DNA from: Piscinibacterium candidicorallinum
GTDB lineage: Bacteria > Pseudomonadota > Gammaproteobacteria > Burkholderiales > Burkholderiaceae_C
NCBI RefSeq assembly: GCF_047549485.1
Contig: NZ_CP180191.1
Span: 2,232,001-2,296,000, forward strand
Length of the DNA stretch: 64,000 nt
Direction: 5' to 3'
Positions 40,491 to 48,641 of this stretch are shown here, in pieces (the stretch's first letter is position 1; each line of letters begins with the position of its first letter). A model generated the notes under the pieces. The model worked only from the letters and a program-made list of their open reading frames with translations, was not told where the DNA came from and did not search any database. The position numbers were made by a program, and so were the translations under genes.

Positions 40491-41624
40491 CTAGCGAATG
40501 TCCTCGGCGAGGATCGACAGGATCCGACGCGCGATTTCCTGCTTGGGGGCAGAGGTCTCGCCCACCGGGGTGACGGTCACCTGGGTGGCCTGGCCTTCGG
40601 TCTTCAGACCCACACGGTACTGCTGCGCAGCCAGCGAGGGGTCGCTCTTGCCAAAGAGCTTGGCGAAGAAACCGGCGCCCTTGGCTTCAGCTTCCGGATC
40701 GATGTAGCGAACGAAGTACTGCCCTTTGGAGCGATCGCGGTCTTCCACCGTGAAGCCCTTGCGGTCCAAGACCAGACCGACTTCGCGCCAGGTGCGGTCG
40801 AAGTCGAGCGACACGCTCAGTACCTCGCCATTCAGGCGGGCTTGGGCCGCGGGTGACGCTGCGGCAGGGTTCTTCGCAGCAGCTGCAGTGGCATTTGCGC
40901 CAGCCTCGTCGGCCCCCAGGCGCAGCAGAATGCGACGCAGGAACTCGATCTCCAGTTCAGGATCGCTCGGCCGTGGGGCCCAGCTGTAGTTCGTCTGATC
41001 ACGCCCAACCTGCGTCTCCTGCAGGCCGCGATGCGAGACGTAGATCTCGGTGCCGCCATCGGCGCGGCGCTCAACGCGGATGCGGTACTTGTCGCGCGTA
41101 CCGGAGTCGTAGAGGCCGTCGAACACGCGGCCGATCACATTACGGATCGGATCCTTGGGCACGTTGGCACGGTTCTCTGCCCAATCGGTCTCGAGCACGC
41201 CGGTGCCCGGCGAGTCGGTCGTCAGGCGAAAGCCTGCGCTGGTCCAGAACTCGCGCAGGATCGGATAGACGCGCTCAGCCGGCATGCTCACGGACAGCCA
41301 GCGCAGATCTCCAGCGCGCTCGATACGCGCCGTCTTGAACTCGGGCAGGACGCCGGATTCTCCGACGCTGGTCGCCGGGCGCGCCCCGATCCCGGCACCG
41401 AGCTGGCTGGGCGAGAGATTGGATGCGCTCACGGCCGTGCCACGCGGGACAGCGAAGCGCTCATCGCGCTGCAGGGCCGTCAGGTCTGGCGGAACTTCAA
41501 GGCCGGCTGTGCGCTTGACGTTGGTCTTGTAGTCCAGCTTGTCATTGCCGTCGGAAAACGTGCTGCAGCCCGCAACACTCAACAGAGCCAGGCTCAGGGC
41601 AGCGATCTTGATCGAGGAGTTCAT
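40491..41624 (-). CDS. bamC: Outer-membrane assembly factor BamC
   Basis: Lipoprotein of the BAM complex, 377 aa. Signal and lipobox are ALLSVAGC20. The unstructured N-terminal segment that contacts BamD (DYKTNVKRTAGLEVPPDLT) is conserved. Two helix-grip domains follow (around ARIERAGDLRWLSVSMPAERVYPILREFW, and ARLNGEVLSVSLDFDRTWREVG onward). It stands between dapA and the MBL hydrolase, and the dapA-bamC adjacency is the same as in E. coli. Confidence 0.94.
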   Translation of the reverse strand: MNSSIKIAALSLALLSVAGCSTFSDGNDKLDYKTNVKRTAGLEVPPDLTALQRDERFAVPRGTAVSASNLSPSQLGAGIGARPATSVGESGVLPEFKTARIERAGDLRWLSVSMPAERVYPILREFWTSAGFRLTTDSPGTGVLETDWAENRANVPKDPIRNVIGRVFDGLYDSGTRDKYRIRVERRADGGTEIYVSHRGLQETQVGRDQTNYSWAPRPSDPELEIEFLRRILLRLGADEAGANATAAAAKNPAAASPAAQARLNGEVLSVSLDFDRTWREVGLVLDRKGFTVEDRDRSKGQYFVRYIDPEAEAKGAGFFAKLFGKSDPSLAAQQYRVGLKTEGQATQVTVTPVGETSAPKQEIARRILSILAEDIR

Positions 41625-41686
41625 CAGGTTCCAGTCGGGGATGTGGCTTCGTGGCAGGCTGCTTGAAACCTGCCGGGGCGATGCAC

Positions 41687-42562
41687 TCAGAGCACGCCAG
41701 CGTCCTGCAGGGCCTGCAGGACCACGGGTTCAGCCGCCTTGGACAGCGGCACCAGCGGCAGGCGGATGCCCGGGCCGATCTTGCCCATGCGCGCCAGCGC
41801 CCACTTGGGTGCGATCGGATTGGGTTCGGTGAAGAGCTTCGTGTGCAGCGGCATGAGGCGTTTGTTGAGTGCGCGTGCATCGTCCAGCTTGCCGGCGCGC
41901 GCGGCGGCGACCATCGCGGCCATAGCGCGCGGTGCGATGTTGGCCGTGACGCTGATCACGCCATGCCCGCCCAGCAGCACGTAGCCCAGCGCCGTGTCAT
42001 CGTTGCCGGAGAGCAGCGAGAAGTTGTCGGGCAGACGCATCGTGAGTTCCACATGCTTGACCAGGTCACCGGTGGCGTCCTTGATACCCACGATGCCCGG
42101 CACCTTGGACAGGCGTACGGTGGTTTCCACGGCCAGGCTCACCACGCTGCGGCCGGGTACGTCATACAGAATGACAGGCAGATCGACCTTCTCAGCAATC
42201 GCCTTGAAGTGCTGGAACAGGCCCTCCTGCGTGGGCTTGTTGTAGTAGGGCACAACCGACAGCGACGCATCGGCTCCCACGCTCTTGGCGTAGGCCGTGA
42301 GTTCTATGGCCTCGCGCGTCGAGTTGCCACCAGAGCCGGCAATGACCGGAATGCGCTTGCCGGCGGCTTCGACTGCGAACTTGATCAGCTCGCAGTGCTC
42401 CTCCACCGAGACGGTGGGCGACTCGCCGGTGGTGCCGACCGCGACGATGGCGCTGGTGCCTTCAGCCACGTGCCAGTCGATCAAGTTGCGGTAGCTGTCC
42501 CAGTCGATCGACCCGTCTTCGAACATCGGGGTCACAATGGCAACAATGGAGCCGGTGAACAT
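41687..42562 (-). CDS. dapA: 4-hydroxy-tetrahydrodipicolinate synthase
   Basis: First committed enzyme of lysine/diaminopimelate synthesis, condensing pyruvate and aspartate semialdehyde; 291 aa. Class I aldolase barrel with AVGTTGESPTVS (Thr-Thr proton relay), the active-site Tyr in VVPYYNKPTQEGL and the Schiff-base Lys in GIKDATGDL. Start MFTGSIVAIVTPM is the family N-terminus. It sits upstream of bamC (62 bases) and downstream of the methyltransferase. Confidence 0.97.
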   Translation of the reverse strand: MFTGSIVAIVTPMFEDGSIDWDSYRNLIDWHVAEGTSAIVAVGTTGESPTVSVEEHCELIKFAVEAAGKRIPVIAGSGGNSTREAIELTAYAKSVGADASLSVVPYYNKPTQEGLFQHFKAIAEKVDLPVILYDVPGRSVVSLAVETTVRLSKVPGIVGIKDATGDLVKHVELTMRLPDNFSLLSGNDDTALGYVLLGGHGVISVTANIAPRAMAAMVAAARAGKLDDARALNKRLMPLHTKLFTEPNPIAPKWALARMGKIGPGIRLPLVPLSKAAEPVVLQALQDAGVL

Positions 42563-42632
42563 GCGGAATGCGTGCCTGTTGATGCTTGCGTGAGTAGGCG
42601 CAGGCTGCAGCCTGCCACCCGTTCGGACAATC

Positions 42633-43250
42633 TCAGGAGTTTATGCGATGCGTCCTGGTGCTTCGAGCCGACCCGGCCGCCGAATGTCCAGCCTCCAGCA
42701 GATCGACAGCTTCGGACGACTTCACGGCAACAATTCTTTGCAGCACGCGGGGCTGCGGATCGGTTTCGAGGCCTTGCTCGAAGGCCACGACCGTCCAGTC
42801 GGCCCCCAGCCGCGCGAGCAGTTCTCCGGGCTCCAGCAGAAAGGCGGGATTGCTGGGCTTGCCATAGGCCGCATTGCCGCGAGCGAAGGTCTCCATGATG
42901 AACACACCACCGGGCGCGAGCAGCGCCAGCCAGTCAGCAAATCGCTCGCGCCAAAGGTAATGGGTGACGATCAGCGCATCCGCGCAGCCCGGGTTAAGGG
43001 GCCAGTGCGGGCCTTCCAGATCAGCCTGCACCAGCGAAAGCGCCTGTGCCGTACCGGCGGTTTCGGCAGCCTGTCGGAGCAGCGCAAGCGCCGCGGGATC
43101 CCGGTCCACAGCGAGGACCCGGTGGCCCGCGGCAACAGCCAGCAGGCTGTGACGCCCTGCGCCGCAGGCCAGATCCACCACTCGGCTGCCCGGTTCAATC
43201 AGATGCAGCCAGCGCTGCACCCACCGGGAAGGCGCCTGCGTCCCGTGCAC
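42633..43250 (-). CDS. SAM-dependent methyltransferase (class I)
   Basis: A 205-aa methyltransferase. The SAM-binding motif VVDLACGAGRHSLLAVAAG is followed by VLAVDRDPAALALLRQAAE (the acidic residue for the ribose), then LSLVQADLEGPHWPL and the post-motif LIVTHYLWRERFADWLALL. A GTG at 43250 was chosen. It leaves 13 bases after trpS; the frame is open further upstream but would overlap trpS and begins with non-family sequence. The substrate is unknown; the sequence resembles small tellurite-resistance/TehB-like methyltransferases. It lies between trpS and dapA. Confidence 0.83.
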   Translation of the reverse strand: MHGTQAPSRWVQRWLHLIEPGSRVVDLACGAGRHSLLAVAAGHRVLAVDRDPAALALLRQAAETAGTAQALSLVQADLEGPHWPLNPGCADALIVTHYLWRERFADWLALLAPGGVFIMETFARGNAAYGKPSNPAFLLEPGELLARLGADWTVVAFEQGLETDPQPRVLQRIVAVKSSEAVDLLEAGHSAAGSARSTRTHRINS

Positions 43251-43263
43251 GCCCAAAGCCCTG

Positions 43264-44463
43264 TCAGGCCGCAGCGATGCCCATGACCTCGCGCACTTCG
43301 CGCATGGTCTCGGTGGCCACCGCGCGGGCGCGGGCCGAGCCGGCTTCGGCAATCTCGCGTACGAGCTGCGGCTTGGCGATGTACTGCATCGCACGCTCGT
43401 GCATCGGCGTGATCTCGCGCACGATGCCGTCGATCACCGGCTGCTTGCACTCGATGCAGCCGATGCCCGCCGTGGTGCAGCCCTTGACGACCCACTCACG
43501 GGTAGGTGCATCCGAGTAGATCTTGTGGAACTGCCAGACGGGGCAGTTTTCCGGGTTGCCGGCGTCGGTGCGGCGTACGCGGGCCGGGTCAGTCGGCATC
43601 TTCTTGACCTTGGCCGCCACATCCGCCGGCTGTTCGCGCAGCATGATGGTGTTGCCATAGCTCTTGCTCATCTTGCCGCCGTCCAGACCGGGCAGCTTGG
43701 GTGTTTCGGTCAGTACGGTGGCCGGCTCGGTCAGGATGCTGCGGCCCGTACCGTCCAGATGCCCCTGCAGGCGCTCGCGATCCTGCGCCCCCAGGCTGCC
43801 GGCTGCCGCAATTAGCGCCAGGGCCTCTGTGCGCGCCTCGGCGCTGCCCGTGGTCTGGAACTGGCTGCGCAGCTCGACGAAGCGCTTGCCGTCCTTGCCT
43901 GACAGCTTCTTGACGGCTGCAGCCACCTTCTCCTCGAAACCGGGTTCGCGCCCGTAGAAGTAATTAAAGCGCCGCGCGATCTCGCGCATCATCTCGATGT
44001 GCGGCGCCTGGTCCTCGCCGACCGGCACCTGCGTGGCGCGGTAGACGAGCACGTCAGCCGCCTGCAGCAGCGGGTAGCCCAGGAAGCCGTAGGTGGTGAG
44101 GTCCTTGTCCTTGAGCTTCTCGATCTGGTCCTTGTAGGTCGGCACTCGCTCCAGCCAGGCCAGGGGCGTGACCATGGACAGCAGCAGATGCAGCTCGGCG
44201 TGCTCGGGCACGCGGCTCTGGATGAAGATGCTGGCCTTCTCCGGGTCCACGCCGGCAGCGAGCCAGTCGATGATCATGTCCCAGGTGTTTTCGGCCAGCT
44301 GCTGCGGGTTGTCGTAGTGCGTGGTCAGGGCGTGCCAGTCGGCCACGAAGAACAGGCAGTCCAGCTCGTGCTGCATGCGCACCCAGTTCTTGATGGCGCC
44401 GTGGTAGTGGCCCAGATGCAGCTGCCCGGTGGGGCGCATGCCGGAGACAACGCGTTCCTTCAT
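43264..44463 (-). CDS. trpS: Tryptophanyl-tRNA synthetase
   Basis: Class I synthetase, 399 aa from MKERVVSGMRPTGQLHLGHY. HLGH (16-19) is the HIGH motif, and KMSKSYGNTI the KMSKS loop. LLQAADVLVYRATQVPVGEDQ is the substrate-site segment. It is longer than E. coli TrpS (about 334 aa) because of an insertion of roughly 75 residues (around VAAAVKKLSGKDGKRFVELR...) between the Rossmann fold and KMSKS, known in some betaproteobacterial enzymes. It follows the M50-like gene by 25 bases. Confidence 0.96.
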   Translation of the reverse strand: MKERVVSGMRPTGQLHLGHYHGAIKNWVRMQHELDCLFFVADWHALTTHYDNPQQLAENTWDMIIDWLAAGVDPEKASIFIQSRVPEHAELHLLLSMVTPLAWLERVPTYKDQIEKLKDKDLTTYGFLGYPLLQAADVLVYRATQVPVGEDQAPHIEMMREIARRFNYFYGREPGFEEKVAAAVKKLSGKDGKRFVELRSQFQTTGSAEARTEALALIAAAGSLGAQDRERLQGHLDGTGRSILTEPATVLTETPKLPGLDGGKMSKSYGNTIMLREQPADVAAKVKKMPTDPARVRRTDAGNPENCPVWQFHKIYSDAPTREWVVKGCTTAGIGCIECKQPVIDGIVREITPMHERAMQYIAKPQLVREIAEAGSARARAVATETMREVREVMGIAAA

Positions 44464-44488
44464 GACGATTCGATTTCTGTATGGAGAT

Positions 44489-45166
44489 TTAGAGCGCACC
44501 CAGAGGCAGGCTCAGCGGGTTGTAGATGGGGAAGACAAAGATGGCGCCCAGCTGGAAGAAAAAGCGCACCAGCGGCGAGAGCACGCCCACGATCAGCAGG
44601 CCCATCAGGATGAAGGGCGACCACTGCAACAGCGGCAGCAGCGGCTGCACGGTCTTGTAGGGCAACACACGCAGCAGTGCATTGCCCAGAGGCAGCGGCG
44701 GAAACGGCAGCAGGCACACGGCAAAGAAGCTCAGGCTCACCAGCACGCCGGCATTGATCACGCGAAACAGGAAAGGCTCGTTCAGGCCCATGGCCAGGCA
44801 AACCGCGCCCAGCGTGGCCCACAGCACGGCCAGCACGAAGGGGCCGAGGATGACGGCGCTTTCGACGATCAGGACGTCCCGACGGAAGTTGCGAAAGCCA
44901 CGCGGGTTGATGTTCAGGGGCTTGGCCCAACCCAGAATGAAGCCGAAACCCTTCAGCCCGCCCAGCAGCAGCAGGAACACGGCCGGCAGCACATAGGTGC
45001 CGATCACGTCCGCGTGCTTGAAGGGGTCCCAACTCAGGCGCCCTTCGGCCCGCGCCGAACTGTCACCCAGCCGGTCCGCCAGGTGCGCCTGCAGGGCCGT
45101 AGGCAGGGTGAGTGCCAGCAGCACAGGAATGGCATGAGTGACGAGGACGAGGATGGCGTCGGCCAT
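44489..45166 (-). CDS. M50 (site-2 protease) family membrane protein without the zinc site
   Basis: A 225-aa membrane protein with about five or six hydrophobic segments. It aligns end to end with the M50 proteases that commonly precede trpS in Burkholderiales (AIPVLLALTL, LGDSSARAEGRLSWDPFKH, GWAKPLNINPRGFRNFRRD, LLPFPPL). Two catalytic motifs are changed. The HEAAH zinc motif is replaced by PTALQ (residues 22-26), and the LDGG that gives the third zinc ligand is replaced by PLGN (159-162). The reading frame is intact, so it is likely a pseudoprotease rather than a decaying gene. Role unknown. Confidence 0.85.
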   Translation of the reverse strand: MADAILVLVTHAIPVLLALTLPTALQAHLADRLGDSSARAEGRLSWDPFKHADVIGTYVLPAVFLLLLGGLKGFGFILGWAKPLNINPRGFRNFRRDVLIVESAVILGPFVLAVLWATLGAVCLAMGLNEPFLFRVINAGVLVSLSFFAVCLLPFPPLPLGNALLRVLPYKTVQPLLPLLQWSPFILMGLLIVGVLSPLVRFFFQLGAIFVFPIYNPLSLPLGAL

Positions 45167-45240
45167 GAGCGCTTTCTTGGAATGAAGCGGTGATTGTAGA
45201 AAGCGCGCGCCCGAGCTGCGGGCGCTGGACGTTCACAATT

Positions 45241-45858
45241 TCAAAGCACGCCGTCGACTGAGCCGCGGCCTTGACGGATGAGTTCCGGCGCGCGGCCGGA
45301 CAGATCGATCACCGTGGTGGGCTCGCGCGGGCAGGGACCTGCATCCACGAAGGCGTCGATCACGCCCTTGAAGCGGCTTTCGATGTCATCCGGATCGTTC
45401 AGGGGATCAGCCTCGCCCGCCGGAATCAGCGTGGTGGAGAGCACCGGCGCATCAAACTCCGCCAGCAGGGTGTTGGTGACCGGGTGCTCAGGCACGCGGA
45501 TGCCGATGGTCTTTCGGCTGGGGTGGCTGACCCGCCGCGGCACTTCCTTGGTGGCTTCGAGGATGAAGGTGTACGGGCCGGGCGTGAGCTGCTTGAGCAA
45601 GCGGTACTGCGCGTTGTCCACCTTGGAGAATTGCGCGATCTCGTGCAAATCGGCGCAGAGCACCGTGAGATGGTGGCGCTCGTCCACACCGCGGATCTTG
45701 CGCAGCCGATCGGCCGCCACCTTGTCATCCAGGTGGCAGACCAGCGCGTAGGAGGAGTCCGTGGGGATGGCGACCACGCCGCCTTGCATGAGCATGCCGG
45801 CGACCTGCTTGAGCAGCCGGCGCTCGGGGTTGTCGGGGTGGACGGTGATTCGCAGCAT
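45241..45858 (-). CDS. YciO/Sua5-type L-threonylcarbamoyladenylate synthase-like protein
   Basis: A 205-aa protein of the YrdC/YciO fold. GGVVAIPTDSSYALVC, KIRGVDERHHLTVLCADL and LTPGPYTFILEATKEVPRR are the conserved segments. The sequence is nearer to YciO than to the essential TsaC, since it has the YciO-type GVDERHH and a STTLIPAGEADPLND loop. YciO proteins have weak or uncertain threonylcarbamoyl-AMP activity. It lies between the M50-like gene and an unknown gene, close to a PHP-domain gene; the yciO and PHP (rnm) pair is also adjacent in E. coli. Confidence 0.9.
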   Translation of the reverse strand: MLRITVHPDNPERRLLKQVAGMLMQGGVVAIPTDSSYALVCHLDDKVAADRLRKIRGVDERHHLTVLCADLHEIAQFSKVDNAQYRLLKQLTPGPYTFILEATKEVPRRVSHPSRKTIGIRVPEHPVTNTLLAEFDAPVLSTTLIPAGEADPLNDPDDIESRFKGVIDAFVDAGPCPREPTTVIDLSGRAPELIRQGRGSVDGVL

Positions 45859-45923
45859 CCGGCGATTCTATGTGCTCCCCCTGGCAGCACGGTGACGCAC
45901 ATCGAACGGCCTGACGGACCCGG

Positions 45924-46544
45924 CTACTTGTCGCCCTTGCGTCCGCGCAGCTCGATCAGCGAGACGATCATCGCGTAGAGCAGGAACAGCTGGCTGAGTG
46001 CATCAGCCACCGTGAGGCCGTTGGCGGGCTGCGCGCTGAGCACCGGGCCATCGAGCTTTTGCACGCTCGTAGTCAGCTCAGTGCGGCTCAGAGACATCTT
46101 GCCGAACACGTTGTTGAACTCGCCGATGGCCTTTTCCATGCCTTCGATCAGGTTGGCGCTGGTCGGCGTGATGCTGTCGCCGTACAGCGCCATCAATGCG
46201 CGGGCCACGGCGGCCGTCTGGTTGCGCACCTTCTGGATGTTGGCGAGCTGCGCGTTGATGCTCTGCTTCTCGCTGAAACGGCCTTCGCGCGGGACATCGT
46301 GAATCCGCCGCGCGCGCTGCATCAGCGGCGACTCCATTCGTCCCAATGCCTTCATCGCGATGCCGAGTTGCTCGCTGATCTTCTCCATCGTCGTGAAGAA
46401 TTCGTGGTGTGTCTCGTCGCTCAGAGCGAGCGGGCCGATCGCCTTGCCACTGCCGACCATCGCGAGCTTTTGCGCGCGGATCTTCTCCATCATCCGCGTC
46501 AGAGAGAGGGAAATGCCGACCAGTTGTTGATTCATGAGTTGCAT
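45924..46544 (-). CDS. Unknown mostly helical protein
   Basis: A 206-aa protein I do not recognise. It is nearly all helix: LVGISLSLTRMMEKIRAQKL, FFTTMEKISEQLGIAMKALG, KQSINAQLANIQKVRNQTAAV, NLIEGMEKAIGEFNNVFGKM. It ends with a single hydrophobic segment (VADALSQLFLLYAMIVSLIE) and a basic tail RGRKGDK, so it could be tail-anchored in the inner membrane with a cytosolic coiled coil. The start is uncertain between codons at 46544 and 46535. It lies between yciO and the PHP gene; a 220-base A/T-rich gap separates it from the latter. Confidence 0.65.
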   Translation of the reverse strand: MQLMNQQLVGISLSLTRMMEKIRAQKLAMVGSGKAIGPLALSDETHHEFFTTMEKISEQLGIAMKALGRMESPLMQRARRIHDVPREGRFSEKQSINAQLANIQKVRNQTAAVARALMALYGDSITPTSANLIEGMEKAIGEFNNVFGKMSLSRTELTTSVQKLDGPVLSAQPANGLTVADALSQLFLLYAMIVSLIELRGRKGDK

Positions 46545-46766
46545 CCATCGTTCGGGCTGTACGGGCGTGCCGCACCTGAGGACGCGCAACTTAGCCGCAG
46601 GACGATGCGTGGAGCATTACCCCAAAGGGGGGGAGATCGCTCTGCCACCGATACATACTCTCATTTTCGGCCGTTATCTCAAGGAAACATAAACTGCCGA
46701 AGAATTAATCCAAGCATGCGGAAAATGGCATTCACCACTTTGAACAAGATTCACTATCGGCCAAAT

Positions 46767-47642
46767 TCACCAGTCATGCCAAATCGGCACCACGGAGTCC
46801 GGAAGCAAGGGCAGCTCACCCAGGTTGACGCGGCTTTCGTCCGGGCTGTGGAAATCGCTGCCGCGGCTCGCCAGCAGGCCGTACTCGCGGGCGATCAGCG
46901 CGTAGCTGCGGTACTGGTCCTTGGTATGGCTGGCGGTGATGACTTCCACCCCCACGCCGCCGAGTTCCTTGAACTGGGAGAACAAGGCCCAGCGCTCGGT
47001 GTCGGACATGCGGTATCGGCCAGGGTGCGCGATCACCGCCTGACCGCCAGCGCCCCGGATCCAGCCCAGCGCCTCGGTCAGCGTGGCCCAACGGTGCTCC
47101 ACATAGCCGGGCTTGCCCTCCGTGAGGTAGCGCATGAACACGCCACCGGGGTCGTCGGCCGCGCCGCGTTCGATCAGGAAGCGGGCGAAGTGCGTGCGGC
47201 TGATGAGCTGGGGGTTCTCGGCGTACTTGCTGGCACCCGCCATGATCGCGTCGGCGTCCAGCCCGTCCAGCGCCTTCAGCGCTGCGCCCGCCAGCCCCTG
47301 GGCCATCAGCCGCGCTCGTCCGTCGCGCCCGGCCCGGATACCGGCCAGCCCCTCGCGCAGCGCGGTGTTGTGCTCGTCCACATGCAGACCGACGATGTGC
47401 ACCGTCTTGCCCGCGAAGGTCACGGAAATCTCCACGCCCGGCACAAAGCGCACGCCGGCAGCCTGCGCCACGGCCCGCGCGGCAGACAGGCCGGCGAGTT
47501 CGTCATGATCCGTCAGCGCCAGCATCTGCACACCCGCATCCACGGCGCGCTGCGCCACGACCTCAGGCGCCAGCACGCCGTCACTCACATGGCTGTGGCA
47601 GTGGAGGTCGGCATTGATGCGCCAGGGGTCGGCAAGGCTCAC
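46767..47642 (-). CDS. PHP-domain phosphoesterase (RNase AM / YciV-like)
   Basis: Metal-dependent phosphoesterase of the PHP family, 291 aa, related to E. coli RNase AM, which hydrolyses 3',5'-nucleoside bisphosphates and trims 5' ends of RNA. INADLHCHSHVSDGVL provides H-x-H and the first Asp, LALTDHDELAGL the next pair, and FVPGVEISVTF the Glu. AVIAHPGRYR and ASRGSDFHSPDE complete the tri-metal site. Its start overlaps the hydrolase stop by 4 bases. The A/T-rich gap that follows shows only small inverted repeats. Confidence 0.92.
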   Translation of the reverse strand: MSLADPWRINADLHCHSHVSDGVLAPEVVAQRAVDAGVQMLALTDHDELAGLSAARAVAQAAGVRFVPGVEISVTFAGKTVHIVGLHVDEHNTALREGLAGIRAGRDGRARLMAQGLAGAALKALDGLDADAIMAGASKYAENPQLISRTHFARFLIERGAADDPGGVFMRYLTEGKPGYVEHRWATLTEALGWIRGAGGQAVIAHPGRYRMSDTERWALFSQFKELGGVGVEVITASHTKDQYRSYALIAREYGLLASRGSDFHSPDESRVNLGELPLLPDSVVPIWHDW

Positions 47643-48517
47643 TGCAGAAACTCCGCAATCAGCGCCGCCAGCTGCTCCGGCTGGTCGTGGTGCAGCATGT
47701 GGCCGGCCTGATCGATCGTCCTGTAGGTCAGGTGGGCGATGTGCGTCAGGCGATCTTCAAAGTCCGGCAGCCCGCCGAGGAACTGCCGCGCATCCGTCTG
47801 CTTGCCCTCCACAAAGAGCACCGGCGCGGCAATCGCGCGCCACGCGGCCATCACTTCATCCAGCCGGTACAGATAGGGGTTGGTGCGCTTATGGGCCGCA
47901 TCACCGCGGATCAGCCACTTGCCGGGCTCGGCCTCCCAGGCCCAGTGGCCGGCCAGAAACTCGGCGCGATCTGCGCTCAGGCGCGGGTTGTTCTTCATCA
48001 GGCGCGCCGCCACCTCGCTCTGGCTGGCGTAGGGGCGCATGTCCACGTCGGTATGCAGCTCATCGAGCCACTTGGCCATGCGGGCGGGCGCACGGGCGGG
48101 GTCGGTCTTGGACAGACCAAAGCCCTCTAGATTGATGATGTGGCTGCAACGCTCGGGCCGGGCACCGCCGTAGAGCATGACGACATTGCCGCCCATGCTG
48201 TGGCCCAGGATCGGCACGGCCTGATCGCCGACCAGCGCGTCCATCAGGAAGTCGAGATCAGCGAGATAGTCCGGAAACCAGTAGGTGTCGGTGCCCGGCG
48301 TCTCGGTCAGGCCATAGCCTCGCCAATCCGGAGCGATCACGCGGAACCGGTCGGCCAGATGGTCCGCCACGAACTGGAAACTCGCGCCCACGTCCATCCA
48401 GCCGTGGAGCATCAGCAGGGGCGGCGCGTCTCGGGCACCCCACTCCCGGACGTGATAGGCCAGGCCCCGCAGCTCGATGAACTGGCTGCGATGCTCAAAT
48501 TTCGGCTTGTAAATCAA
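47639..48517 (-). CDS. Alpha/beta hydrolase
   Basis: A 292-aa alpha/beta-hydrolase fold protein. Oxyanion motif LLMLHGWMDVGASFQ, nucleophile elbow LGHSMGGNVV (Ser), Asp in FVEGKQTDARQ and His in QAGHMLHHDQPEQL. A TTG at 48517 (LIYKPKFEHRSQFIELRG) is preferred because related proteins begin with this segment; an ATG 42 codons upstream would overlap the divergent acyl-CoA synthetase start and adds unrelated sequence. The substrate is not evident. It is coupled to the PHP gene by a 4-base overlap. Confidence 0.85.
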   Translation of the reverse strand: MIYKPKFEHRSQFIELRGLAYHVREWGARDAPPLLMLHGWMDVGASFQFVADHLADRFRVIAPDWRGYGLTETPGTDTYWFPDYLADLDFLMDALVGDQAVPILGHSMGGNVVMLYGGARPERCSHIINLEGFGLSKTDPARAPARMAKWLDELHTDVDMRPYASQSEVAARLMKNNPRLSADRAEFLAGHWAWEAEPGKWLIRGDAAHKRTNPYLYRLDEVMAAWRAIAAPVLFVEGKQTDARQFLGGLPDFEDRLTHIAHLTYRTIDQAGHMLHHDQPEQLAALIAEFLQ

Positions 48518-48641
48518 TTGCTTACAGCTTTCATGTGGGGTTTGCGCACTGCAATATTGCGGCTCGCCGGGCAGTCGGAGGAATATTACGGGCTTGGCCT
48601 GCCCCAGCCCGGCAGGCCAGTCGGGGCCACGAGGAGACTTC

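Noticed and set aside
36447..46674. Shared 10-mer TTTCGGCCGT in two A/T-rich spacers (36447-36456, 46665-46674)
   Set aside because: Flanks do not align beyond scattered bases; a 10-base match in 64 kb can be chance.
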